A DNA stretch of 64,000 nt from contig CABIIJ010000058.1 in NCBI GenBank assembly GCA_902175065.1, positions 1 through 64,000 of the forward strand. Reading direction: 5' to 3'. A program made the translations under genes and the position numbers. The stretch comes from an uncultured Comamonas sp. GTDB lineage: Bacteria; Pseudomonadota; Gammaproteobacteria; Burkholderiales; Burkholderiaceae_C. Below, piece by piece: positions 1 to 9,571 of this stretch. Numbering within the stretch: position 1 is the first letter of the stretch; every line of letters begins with the position of its first letter. The notes below the pieces were generated by a model that saw nothing but the letters and a program-made list of their open reading frames with translations, had not been told where the DNA came from and made no database searches.

Positions 1-408
1 GCGCAGGTCGATGCCGCCACCGTGCTGGCTGCCATGCAGGCGCTGCACGCCAACCAGCCGTTGCACCGGCAGACCCATTCCACCCACGCCGCCGCCTGGG
101 CCAACCTGGCCGGGGAGCTGCTGTGCGTGATGGAAGACGTGGGCCGCCACAACGCGCTGGACAAGCTCATCGGCCAGCTGGCCCAGGCCGGGCTGCTCGG
201 CACGCCGGGCTTCGTGCTGCTGTCCAGCCGGGGCAGCCACGAGCTGGTGCGCAAATGCGCCCGCGTGGGCATCACCGCACTGGCCACACTCTCCGCCCCC
301 ACGGCCATGGGGGTGCGCATGGCACAACTGGCGCAGTTGCGCCTGTGGGGGCAATGCCGCGCCCCCCTGGCCACGCTCTACGCCCCCGGCGGCATATCCC
401 CAGCCTGA
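1..408 (+). CDS. fdhD: Formate dehydrogenase accessory sulfurtransferase FdhD (3' part only)
   Basis: The reading frame is open from the first base of the window, so the start lies outside and only the last 135 residues are seen. The segment MEDVGRHNALDKLIG, followed by a stretch around LLSSRGSHELVRKCA, is the FdhD signature. FdhD moves sulfur from a cysteine desulfurase to the molybdenum cofactor before it enters formate dehydrogenase. The catalytic cysteine loop of the family lies upstream of this region and cannot be checked here. Formate dehydrogenase genes probably lie just outside the window; that is an inference. Confidence 0.93.
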   Translation, partial: AQVDAATVLAAMQALHANQPLHRQTHSTHAAAWANLAGELLCVMEDVGRHNALDKLIGQLAQAGLLGTPGFVLLSSRGSHELVRKCARVGITALATLSAPTAMGVRMAQLAQLRLWGQCRAPLATLYAPGGISPA

Positions 409-540
409 CCGGCAGCGGCGGGCAGCGCCTAAAATTGCGCCCTTCGCCCCTCCTCTCAGCCCCTGGATACACACCATGCCCGCTGTCCCTGGCCGTCCCG
501 GCCCTGCCTGCGCCGTGTTCTGGCGGACTGATTTCATTTT

Positions 541-590
541 CATAGCTGCCAGCGCTTACCTATAAAGCGCTAAAGGCCGTTTTTCTTTAA
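541..590 (+). repeat. Short intergenic repeat, type II, upstream of miaB
   Basis: The stretch reads AGCTGCCAGCGCTTACC, then GCGCTAAAGGCC, then a pyrimidine-rich run, and ends about 20 bases before miaB. It can fold through AGCGCTT and the downstream AAGCGCT. A very similar order of motifs occurs at 61592-61642, just before folE. It is probably a member of a dispersed intergenic family. Its function is unknown. Confidence 0.5.
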
Positions 591-607
591 AAAATTCTTC
601 CCACGTC

Positions 608-1951
608 ATGTCGAAAAAAGTCTTTATCAAAACCTTTGGCTGCCAGATGAACGAATACGACTCGGCCAAGATGGCCGACGTGCTGCAAGCCGCCGAGGGT
701 TACGAACCCACGGACAACCCGGACGAGGCCGACCTGATCCTGTTCAACACCTGCTCGGTGCGCGAGAAGGCGCAGGAAAAGGTCTTTTCCGACCTGGGCC
801 GGGTGCGCCACCTAAAGGAAAAGGGCACGCTGATCGGCGTGGGCGGCTGCGTCGCCAGCCAGGAGGGGGACGCCATCATCCAGCGTGCCCCGTTCGTCGA
901 CGTGGTGTTCGGCCCGCAAACCCTGCACCGCCTGCCCGAACTGCTCAATGCTCGCAAGAACGCCCGCAAGCCGCAGGTGGACATCAGCTTCCCCGAAATC
1001 GAAAAATTCGACCACCTGCCCCCGGCGCGGGTGGAAGGGGCCAGCGCCTTTGTCTCCATCATGGAAGGATGCTCCAAATACTGTAGCTACTGCGTGGTGC
1101 CGTACACGCGCGGCGAGGAAGTCAGCCGCCCGCTGGACGACGTGCTGGTGGAAATCGCCGGGCTGGCCGACCAGGGCGTCAAGGAAATCACCCTGCTGGG
1201 CCAGAACGTGAACGCCTACCGTGGCCCCATGGGCGATACCGCCGAGGTGGCCGACTTCGCCCTGCTGCTGGAATACGTGGCCGAGATCCCCGGCATCGAG
1301 CGCCTGCGCTTCACCACCAGCCACCCCAACGAGTTCACGCCGCGCCTGATCGAGGCCTACGCCAAAATCCCGAAGCTGGTCAGCCACCTGCACCTGCCCG
1401 TGCAGCACGGCAGCGACAAAATCCTGATGGCGATGAAGCGCGGCTACACCGCTATGGAGTACAAGAGCACGGTGCGCAAGCTGCGGGCGATCCGCCCCGA
1501 CATGGCGATGAGCAGCGACTTCATCGTCGGCTTCCCCGGCGAGACGGAGGACGACTTCCAGAAGATGATGAAGCTGATCGCCGACGTGCGCTTCGACAAC
1601 AGCTTCAGCTTCATCTTCAGCCCGCGCCCCGGCACCCCGGCCGCCAACCTGCACGACGACACGCCGCACGAAGTCAAGCTGCGCCGCCTGCAGGAGCTGC
1701 AGGCCGCCATCAACCAGAACATCAAGGACATCAGTGAAGAGCGCGTGGGCACCACCCAGCGCCTGCTGGTGGAAGGCTATTCCAAGCGCGACAACGGCGA
1801 ACTGATGGGCCGCACCGAGTGCAACCGCGTGGTCAACTTCCCCGGCAGCGCACGCCTGATCGGCCAGCTGATCGACGTGAACATCACCGAGGCCATGACC
1901 TACACCCTGCGCGGCGAAGTGCGCACCGCCGAGACGCTGCTGCCTACGTAA
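608..1951 (+). CDS. miaB: tRNA-2-methylthio-N6-dimethylallyladenosine synthase MiaB
   Basis: This radical-SAM methylthiotransferase adds the 2-methylthio group to i6A37 of tRNAs that read UNN codons. It is 447 residues long, the usual size. The N-terminal UPF0004 domain carries the auxiliary-cluster cysteines Cys12 (FGCQMN), Cys49 (FNTCSVRE) and Cys81 (GGCVAS). The radical-SAM motif GCSKYCSYC supplies Cys155, Cys159 and Cys162. The last 65 or so residues look like a TRAM RNA-binding domain. The ATG at 608 begins the conserved [15 protein letters not shown]. In many proteobacteria miaB is followed by phoH/ybeZ; here it is followed by a signalling gene, so it seems to be transcribed alone. Confidence 0.97.
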   Translation: MSKKVFIKTFGCQMNEYDSAKMADVLQAAEGYEPTDNPDEADLILFNTCSVREKAQEKVFSDLGRVRHLKEKGTLIGVGGCVASQEGDAIIQRAPFVDVVFGPQTLHRLPELLNARKNARKPQVDISFPEIEKFDHLPPARVEGASAFVSIMEGCSKYCSYCVVPYTRGEEVSRPLDDVLVEIAGLADQGVKEITLLGQNVNAYRGPMGDTAEVADFALLLEYVAEIPGIERLRFTTSHPNEFTPRLIEAYAKIPKLVSHLHLPVQHGSDKILMAMKRGYTAMEYKSTVRKLRAIRPDMAMSSDFIVGFPGETEDDFQKMMKLIADVRFDNSFSFIFSPRPGTPAANLHDDTPHEVKLRRLQELQAAINQNIKDISEERVGTTQRLLVEGYSKRDNGELMGRTECNRVVNFPGSARLIGQLIDVNITEAMTYTLRGEVRTAETLLPT

Positions 1952-1980
1952 GCCCCGTATCTCCCTCTGAAAACCCCGCC

Positions 1981-2009
1981 ATGCAGGCAGGTTCGCAGCC
2001 CGCCTGCAT
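1981..2009 (+). terminator. Hairpin after miaB, possible weak terminator
   Basis: ATGCAGGC (1981-1988) pairs with GCCTGCAT (2002-2009) about 30 bases after the miaB stop. Only four T residues follow a few bases later, so if it is an intrinsic terminator it is a weak one. Confidence 0.4.
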
Positions 2010-2119
2010 AGCCTTTTCCGGGCTGCTCAATAGGTAAAAATTATTAAAATTTATGTTTGAATAATTACAATCATCGGCTGACCTTCCAGCCCTCTCCGCC
2101 CCTCCCCCCCATTTCTCGT

Positions 2120-4174
2120 ATGCGCCTTGCGACGCTTCTGGTCTGCCTTCTGTTGCCCCTGTCCAGCCTGTTCGCAGGCCCGGCCCACGCAGCGACGGCG
2201 GTGAGCCTGCAGTTGAAGTGGCGCCATGCGTTTCAATTCGCCGGGTACTACGCCGCGCAGCAGCAAGGCTATTACCGCGAGGCCGGCCTGGAAGTGGACA
2301 TCCGCCCCGGCCCCCCCGATTCCGACCCGGTGCAGGACGTGATCGCCGGGCGGGCAGACTTCGGCATCGGCACCAGCGGCCTGGTGCAAAGCCGCGCCGC
2401 CGGGCTGCCCGTGCAGGTGCTGGGCGTGGTGCTGCAGCACTCCCCCCAGATTCTGCTGACCCGCGCCGACAAGCCGCTGCACCTGCTGCGTGAACGGGAC
2501 AGCCAGCCGGCCATGCTGGAAGCCTCCTCCGGGGAGCTGCTGGCCTACCTGGCCGGGGAAAACATCCCCCCGCAGACGCTGCACCTGCTCCCGCACAGCG
2601 GCGACGTGCTCGACCTGGCCAGCGGCAGGGTGGCCCTCATGTCCGGCTATTCCAGCTACGAGCCGTTTCAGCTCAACCAGCTGGGCGTGCCGTTTCACAT
2701 CTACACGCCGCGCCGGGCGGGTATCGATTTCTACGGCGACAACCTGTTTGCCAGCGAAGTCCTCACCCGCAGCCAGCCCGCGCTGGCCCACGCCTTCTGG
2801 GAGGCCAGCGTGCGCGGCTGGAAATACGCGCTGGCGCACCGCGAGGAAGTCATCGACCTCATCCTGCGTGACTATGCCCCCGACCTGAGCCGTGCCTTCC
2901 TGGAGTTCGAGGCCGCGGAGATCATCCAGCTCATGCAGCCCGACCTGATCGAGGTGGGCTACATGACCCGGGAACGCTGGCAGCAGATTGCCGACACCTA
3001 TGCCCGCCTGGGCCTGGTGCCGCCGGGCTTCGACGTTCAGCCCCTGCTGTTCCAAAGCGCCAAGGACCGGCAGTTGCAGCAGGTCCGCAATGCGCTGACC
3101 CGCACCCTGATCGGCGCAGCCATGCTGGTGCTGCTGGGCATCGGGGTGATCGTCTACATCCACCGCACCAACCAGCGCCTGCGCAGCACCCAGACCCGGC
3201 TGCGCCTGAGCGAGAGCCGCTACCGCATGCTGACCGAGGAGATGAAGGACGTAATCTGGACCGTGGACGCGGAAACCCTGCGCTTCAGCTACGTCAGCCC
3301 GTCCGTGCAGCCCCTGCTCGGCTACAGCGCCGAGGAGGTGCTGCAAAACGGCCTGCCCGGCGCACTGGAAGCCATCAAGCGCGTCGTGCAGCCCGGCCTG
3401 TCCCGGTTCAAGGCGGGCGACATCGCCAGCAGCGGCTATGAAACCATCGACCTGGAGCTGCGCCACAAGAACGGCCACACGCTCTGGGCAGAGGTGGTCT
3501 GCCACCTGATGCACAACCCGGAAAACCAGCGCATCGAGCTGCAAGGCATCACCCGCGACATTACCGAGCGCAGGCGCCAGCAGGAGCGCATCGAGCACAT
3601 GGCCCAGCACGACGCCCTGACCGGGCTGGCCAACCGCTCGTTGTTCAGCGAACACTTCCAGCAAGCCCGCGCCTTTGCCGACCGCGACCAGCATGCGATG
3701 GCGCTGATCTACATGGATCTGGACAAGTTCAAGCCCGTCAACGACACCTGCGGCCACCTGGTGGGCGACCGGCTGCTGTGCGCCGTGGGCACGCGCATCA
3801 ATGCCTGCGTACGCGGCTCGGACATCGTGGCCCGCATCGGCGGGGACGAGTTCCTGATCCTGCTCAGCCGGGTGCGCGATGCCTCCAGCGCCCTGCGGGT
3901 GGCGCAGAAAATCCACCTGGCACTCAAGCAGCCCTTCGAGATCGACGGGCACCGCCTGGAAATCTCCAGCAGCCAGGGCGTCGCCCTCTACCCCCAGCAC
4001 GGCAGCACCGAAGCGGAATTGACCAAGTGCGCCGACGCCGCCATGTACCAGGCCAAGAACCGGGGGCGCAGCCAGGTACGGTTGCACCGGCCCAATGCCT
4101 GCCCCCGTCCTCCGTCCGTCCCGCCACCCGATCATTCAGGCCCAGGCGAGCGCCCGAGTCCGCCAAACGGTTAG
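2120..4174 (+). CDS. NMT1/THI5-like periplasmic sensor with PAS and GGDEF domains (diguanylate cyclase)
   Basis: Counting from the ATG at 2120, the protein has 684 residues. An upstream in-frame ATG at 2057 would add 21 residues before the signal peptide; 2120 is preferred because it begins MRLATLLVCLLLPL, a clean signal peptide ending near AHA. Next comes a solute-binding domain of the NMT1/THI5 (SsuA/ThiY-like) type with LQLKWRHAFQFAGYYAA. A membrane helix follows at about residues 328-348 (LIGAAMLVLLGIGVIVYIH). After it come a PAS domain at about 370-490 and a GGDEF domain. The active-site motif is GGDEF near residue 574, preceded at the correct spacing by RGSD, an RxxD product-inhibition I-site. 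No EAL domain is present. The likely role is to couple a periplasmic ligand, perhaps a pyrimidine or sulfonate-like compound, to c-di-GMP synthesis. The ligand is inferred only from the domain family. Confidence 0.88.
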   Translation: MRLATLLVCLLLPLSSLFAGPAHAATAVSLQLKWRHAFQFAGYYAAQQQGYYREAGLEVDIRPGPPDSDPVQDVIAGRADFGIGTSGLVQSRAAGLPVQVLGVVLQHSPQILLTRADKPLHLLRERDSQPAMLEASSGELLAYLAGENIPPQTLHLLPHSGDVLDLASGRVALMSGYSSYEPFQLNQLGVPFHIYTPRRAGIDFYGDNLFASEVLTRSQPALAHAFWEASVRGWKYALAHREEVIDLILRDYAPDLSRAFLEFEAAEIIQLMQPDLIEVGYMTRERWQQIADTYARLGLVPPGFDVQPLLFQSAKDRQLQQVRNALTRTLIGAAMLVLLGIGVIVYIHRTNQRLRSTQTRLRLSESRYRMLTEEMKDVIWTVDAETLRFSYVSPSVQPLLGYSAEEVLQNGLPGALEAIKRVVQPGLSRFKAGDIASSGYETIDLELRHKNGHTLWAEVVCHLMHNPENQRIELQGITRDITERRRQQERIEHMAQHDALTGLANRSLFSEHFQQARAFADRDQHAMALIYMDLDKFKPVNDTCGHLVGDRLLCAVGTRINACVRGSDIVARIGGDEFLILLSRVRDASSALRVAQKIHLALKQPFEIDGHRLEISSSQGVALYPQHGSTEAELTKCADAAMYQAKNRGRSQVRLHRPNACPRPPSVPPPDHSGPGERPSPPNG

Positions 4175-4246
4175 GCTTGCGCTCCTGTACCCATTGAGGA
4201 GCGCCCACCAGGGCCGTACAGGAAGGGAGGCCTGCTTGATGCTTTC

Positions 4247-4341
4247 AAATAAAATAGCTGCCTCCGCTGGTAAACATTGAATTTCAATATTTTTTAATGG
4301 TGAAATTCAATAACTACCAGCGGTAACAGCTATCTTTTATT
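4247..4341. repeat. Type I long intergenic palindrome, copy A
   Basis: The left arm (4247-4287) contains AATAAAATAGCTGCCTCCGC and ends at TTGAATTTCA. The right arm (4301-4341) is its near reverse complement, with TGAAATTCAATA and CCAGCGGTAACAGCTAT. The loop is T-rich. The element lies between two convergent genes and ends 16 bases from the stop of the ketoacyl synthase, so it could serve as a bidirectional terminator. Five related copies occur in the window. Confidence 0.85.
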
Positions 4342-4356
4342 GGAACGGCGCCCGTC

Positions 4357-5475
4357 TTACTGCTTGCGCACCGCCACGCTGCCCACCGAATAGCCTGCGC
4401 CGAAGGAGCAGATCACGCCCACGTCCCCGGCTTGCAGGTCGGCGCGGTGCTGGTGGAAGGCGATGATGGAACCGGCCGAGGCGGTATTGGCAAAAGTGTC
4501 CAGAATCAGCGGGGCGCGGTCGGCCGTGGCCACGCCCACCAGCTTCCTGATGACGAGCTGGTTCATCCCCTCGTTGGCCTGGTGCAGCCAGTAGCGGCGC
4601 ACCTGATCGGGCTGCAAGGCCAGCTGGGCCAGGTGGCCCTCGATGTGGGCAGCGGCGATCGGCACCACTTCCTTGAACACCTTGCGCCCTTCCTGGCGGA
4701 AGGTTTTGTCGCGGGCCTGGGGATCGGTGTCCTCGCAGCGGTTCATGAAGCCGAAATTGTTGCGGATGTTGTTGGAGAACTGTGTCGCCAGCCGGGTGCT
4801 CAAGACTTCCCAGCGCTCGGCCGCCACGGCCTCGTCGGCCCGCTCGATCAGGAGGGCGGTACACACGTCGCCAAAGATGAAGTGGCAGTCGCGGTCGCGC
4901 CATTCCTGGTGGGCGGAAGTGATTTCCGGGTTCACCACCAACACGCAGCGGCTGCTGCCCGAGCGCACGGCATTGACCGCCTGCTCCAGCGCAAACGTGG
5001 CCGAGGAACAGGCCACGTTCATGTCGAACCCATAGCCCCCGGCGCCCAGCGCCTGCTGGATTTCCACCGCCATGGCCGGATAGGCCCGCTGCATGTTGGA
5101 GGCGGCGCACAGCACCATGTCCACGTCCGCCCCGGTGCGCCCGGCCTGCGCCAGCGCCTGCTGCGCAGCGGCCACGGCGATCTCGGCCATCAGCGACAGT
5201 TCATCGTCGCCGCGCTGCGGGTAATGGGGGAACATGCGTTCGGGGTCGAGAATGCCGCTTTTCTCCATCACAAAGCGCTGCTGGATGCCCGAGGCTTTTT
5301 GAATGAACTCCACGCTCGAATGCTGCAGCGGCGCCTGCTCGCCCCGCCCGATGGCCTGCGCATGGCGGGCATTGTGCAAATCCACATAGCGGTTGAAGGC
5401 TTCGACCAGCTCGGCATTGGTAATCGTGAAAGGCGGCTGGTACAGCCCGGTACCGGTGATAACAGCAGAATACAT
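4357..5475 (-). CDS. Beta-ketoacyl-ACP synthase III family protein (FabH-like)
   Basis: At 372 residues this is longer than housekeeping FabH (about 320) and matches the long KAS III subgroup. That subgroup includes the Pseudomonas beta-ketodecanoyl-ACP synthase, which condenses medium-chain acyl-CoA with malonyl-ACP. The Cys-His-Asn triad is visible: Cys156 in NVACSSATF, His298 in WLHQAN and Asn330 in TFANTASAGS. An insertion around residues 30-60 separates it from classical FabH. It is transcribed away from the glycan cluster, with about 175 bases between the two start codons. Medium-chain specificity is inferred from subgroup resemblance only. Confidence 0.85.
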   Translation of the reverse strand: MYSAVITGTGLYQPPFTITNAELVEAFNRYVDLHNARHAQAIGRGEQAPLQHSSVEFIQKASGIQQRFVMEKSGILDPERMFPHYPQRGDDELSLMAEIAVAAAQQALAQAGRTGADVDMVLCAASNMQRAYPAMAVEIQQALGAGGYGFDMNVACSSATFALEQAVNAVRSGSSRCVLVVNPEITSAHQEWRDRDCHFIFGDVCTALLIERADEAVAAERWEVLSTRLATQFSNNIRNNFGFMNRCEDTDPQARDKTFRQEGRKVFKEVVPIAAAHIEGHLAQLALQPDQVRRYWLHQANEGMNQLVIRKLVGVATADRAPLILDTFANTASAGSIIAFHQHRADLQAGDVGVICSFGAGYSVGSVAVRKQ

Positions 5476-5650
5476 AGCGACACAGAATAAAACCCCATCC
5501 GGGGCGGTGCGTAAGTGTAGCCAAGGTCGTGCGCAGCATTAGCACGAACGTGCTTTTCACGAACAACCCGCCCGGCCAGCGTCATGGCCTCGCTGTTTAC
5601 AATCGTTCGTTGCCTGGCCCCTGAATACGTCAGCAACTACTTACATTCCT

Positions 5651-6706
5651 ATGAAACTCCTGGTCACCGGCGGCGCTGGCTTTATCGGCTCGGCCCTGAT
5701 TCGCCATCTCATCCGTCATACCTCCGACAGTGTGGTGAATGTCGACAAGCTCACCTACGCCGGCAACCTCGGCTCGCTGGCCGAATGCAGCGCCAGCCCC
5801 CGCTATGCTTTCGAGCAGGTGGACATCTGCCACCGTGCCGAACTTGACCGCATCTTTGCCCAGCACCAGCCCGATGCCGTCATGCACCTGGCCGCCGAAA
5901 GCCATGTGGACCGCTCCATCGACGGCCCCGCAGCATTTATCGAAACCAACATCGTCGGCACCTACACCCTGCTGGAAGCCGCCCGTGCCTACTGGAACGC
6001 GCTGGACAGCACGAAAAAATCCGCCTTTCGCCTGCACCACATCAGCACCGACGAAGTCTATGGCGACCTGCACGGCACGGATGACCTGTTCACCGAAACC
6101 ACCCCCTACGCCCCCAGCAGCCCGTACAGCGCCAGCAAGGCCAGCTCCGACCACCTCGTCCGCGCCTGGCAGCGCACCTATGGCCTGCCCACGCTGGTGA
6201 CCAACTGCTCGAACAACTACGGCCCCTGCCACTTCCCGGAAAAACTCATCCCCCTGGTCATCCTGAACGCCCTGGAGGGCAAGCCCCTGCCGGTGTATGG
6301 AAAGGGCGAGCAAATCCGCGACTGGCTCTACGTCGAAGACCACGCCCGGGCGCTCTACACCGTCATCACCCACGGCCAAGTGGGCGAAACCTACAACATC
6401 GGGGGGCACAACGAGAAACGCAACATCGACGTGGTGCGCAGCATTTGCACCCTGCTCGACGAACTGCGTCCCCGCGCCGACGGCCAAAGCTACGCCACGC
6501 AAATCACCTTCGTGGCCGACCGCCCCGGCCACGACCTGCGCTACGCGATCGACGCCCGCAAAATCCAGCAAGAACTAGGCTGGGTGCCCCAAGAGACTTT
6601 TGACACCGGCCTGCGCAAAACCGTGGCGTGGTACTTGGATAATCTCGCCTGGTGCCAGCGGGTACAGGATGGCAGCTACCAGCGGGAGCGCTTGGGCCGT
6701 ATTTAA
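5651..6706 (+). CDS. rfbB: dTDP-glucose 4,6-dehydratase
   Basis: RfbB converts dTDP-glucose to dTDP-4-keto-6-deoxyglucose in the cytoplasm. The protein has 351 residues, the usual size. It begins [20 protein letters not shown], with the GxxGxxG NAD site, and carries STDEVYG (catalytic Thr/Asp/Glu) and YSASK (about Tyr159, Lys163). The [18 protein letters not shown] segment is typical of RfbB. It is the first gene of the glycan cluster, 17 bases upstream of the wbpA-like gene. The partners rfbA, rfbC and rfbD are not in the window, so dTDP-glucose must come from elsewhere. The keto sugar may feed the SDR/aminotransferase/acyltransferase trio at 12.2-14.8 kb instead of rhamnose synthesis. Confidence 0.95.
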   Translation: MKLLVTGGAGFIGSALIRHLIRHTSDSVVNVDKLTYAGNLGSLAECSASPRYAFEQVDICHRAELDRIFAQHQPDAVMHLAAESHVDRSIDGPAAFIETNIVGTYTLLEAARAYWNALDSTKKSAFRLHHISTDEVYGDLHGTDDLFTETTPYAPSSPYSASKASSDHLVRAWQRTYGLPTLVTNCSNNYGPCHFPEKLIPLVILNALEGKPLPVYGKGEQIRDWLYVEDHARALYTVITHGQVGETYNIGGHNEKRNIDVVRSICTLLDELRPRADGQSYATQITFVADRPGHDLRYAIDARKIQQELGWVPQETFDTGLRKTVAWYLDNLAWCQRVQDGSYQRERLGRI

Positions 6707-6722
6707 ATTTCCAACAAAAATC

Positions 6723-8018
6723 ATGAACCTGAACAACACAACCATTGCCCTCATTGGCCTGGGCTATGTCGGTCTGCCCCTGGCCGTTGAATTTGGCAAA
6801 CACCGCCCGGTCATCGGCTTTGACATCAACCAGACCCGCGTGGCCGAACTGCAAGGGGGCCAGGATCACACGCTGGAATGCAGCCCTGAACAGCTCAAGG
6901 CTGCCCGGCATCTGCGCTTTAGCAGCCAGTTGGACGACCTGCGCGACTGCGGCATTTTCATCGTCACCGTACCGACCCCTGTGGATGATGCCCATCGCCC
7001 CGACCTCACCCCCCTGGTCAAAGCCAGCCAGACCGTGGGCAGCGTACTGAAAAAGGGAGATGTGGTGATTTATGAATCCACCGTATTTCCTGGCGCAACC
7101 GAGGAGGTATGCGTCCCGGAACTGGAAAAAGCCTCGGGCCTGACATTCAATCAGGATTTTTTCTGCGGCTACAGCCCCGAGCGCATCAACCCGGGCGACA
7201 AAGTCAATACGCTCACCACCATCAAAAAAATCACCAGCGGCAGCACCCCCGAGGTGGCCCAAGCGGTGGATGCGCTGTACCGCCAAATCATTACCGCTGG
7301 CACGCACCAAGCCAGCAGCATCAAGGTTGCAGAAGCCGCCAAAGTCATTGAAAACACCCAGCGCGATCTGAACATTGCCCTGGTCAACGAGCTTTCCGTC
7401 ATCTTTGCCCGCCTGGGAATCGACACACTGGACGTGCTCGAAGCCGCCGGCAGCAAATGGAATTTTCTGCCGTTTCGCCCCGGCATGGTCGGCGGCCACT
7501 GCATCGGCGTGGATCCGTATTACCTCACGCACAAAGCAGAGCAAGTGGGCTACCACCCCCAGGTCATCCTGGCCGGTCGGCGCATCAACGACAACATGGG
7601 CCGCTACGTGGCCCGTAACACCATCAAGCGCATGCTGCAAGCGGGTATGGACGTGCCGCGCTGCCGCATTGGCGTACTGGGCATCACGTTCAAGGAGAAC
7701 TGCCCGGACATCCGCAACAGCAAAGTAATCGACGTGGTGCGTGAACTCCAGTCCTGGGGGGCCGAAGTCATCGTCGCCGATACCTGGGCCGACCCCGCCG
7801 AGGTGCAGCACGAATACAGTATTTCTCTGGGGGCCATTGACCAGGACCACCCCGTGGATGCCTTGATCGTTGCCGTAGGGCACAACGAATACCGCGCCCT
7901 CTCTCCCGAACAGCTCAAGACCCTGACACGTGGCAACAGCCCGGTGCTGGCCGACGTCAAAAGCCTGTATGACCGCCACGCGCTGATTGCAGCAGGCTTC
8001 AACGTCTTCCGCCTTTAA
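6723..8018 (+). CDS. wbpA: UDP-N-acetyl-D-glucosamine 6-dehydrogenase (WbpA/TviB family)
   Basis: This NAD-dependent four-electron dehydrogenase oxidises C6 of a UDP-N-acetylhexosamine to the uronic acid. The protein has 431 residues. The N-terminal Rossmann motif is IALIGLGYVGLPLAVEFG. The catalytic cysteine lies in MVGGHCIGVDPYYL, and the C-terminal UDP-binding domain includes GITFKENCPDIRNSK. The frame is open further upstream to 6600, but that part overlaps rfbB and lacks family similarity; the ATG at 6723 begins directly before the Rossmann fold. WbpA (GlcNAc) and TviB/WbpO (GalNAc) are hard to tell apart by eye. The wbpB, wbpD and wbpE homologues next to it favour WbpA. Confidence 0.9.
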   Translation: MNLNNTTIALIGLGYVGLPLAVEFGKHRPVIGFDINQTRVAELQGGQDHTLECSPEQLKAARHLRFSSQLDDLRDCGIFIVTVPTPVDDAHRPDLTPLVKASQTVGSVLKKGDVVIYESTVFPGATEEVCVPELEKASGLTFNQDFFCGYSPERINPGDKVNTLTTIKKITSGSTPEVAQAVDALYRQIITAGTHQASSIKVAEAAKVIENTQRDLNIALVNELSVIFARLGIDTLDVLEAAGSKWNFLPFRPGMVGGHCIGVDPYYLTHKAEQVGYHPQVILAGRRINDNMGRYVARNTIKRMLQAGMDVPRCRIGVLGITFKENCPDIRNSKVIDVVRELQSWGAEVIVADTWADPAEVQHEYSISLGAIDQDHPVDALIVAVGHNEYRALSPEQLKTLTRGNSPVLADVKSLYDRHALIAAGFNVFRL

Positions 8019-9559
<1,541 letters not shown>

Positions 9560-9571
9560 CTTGACCCACCC

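Noticed and set aside
6600..6722. Upstream extension of the wbpA-like frame.
   Set aside because: It overlaps rfbB, encodes no family sequence and the ATG at 6723 begins exactly at the Rossmann fold.
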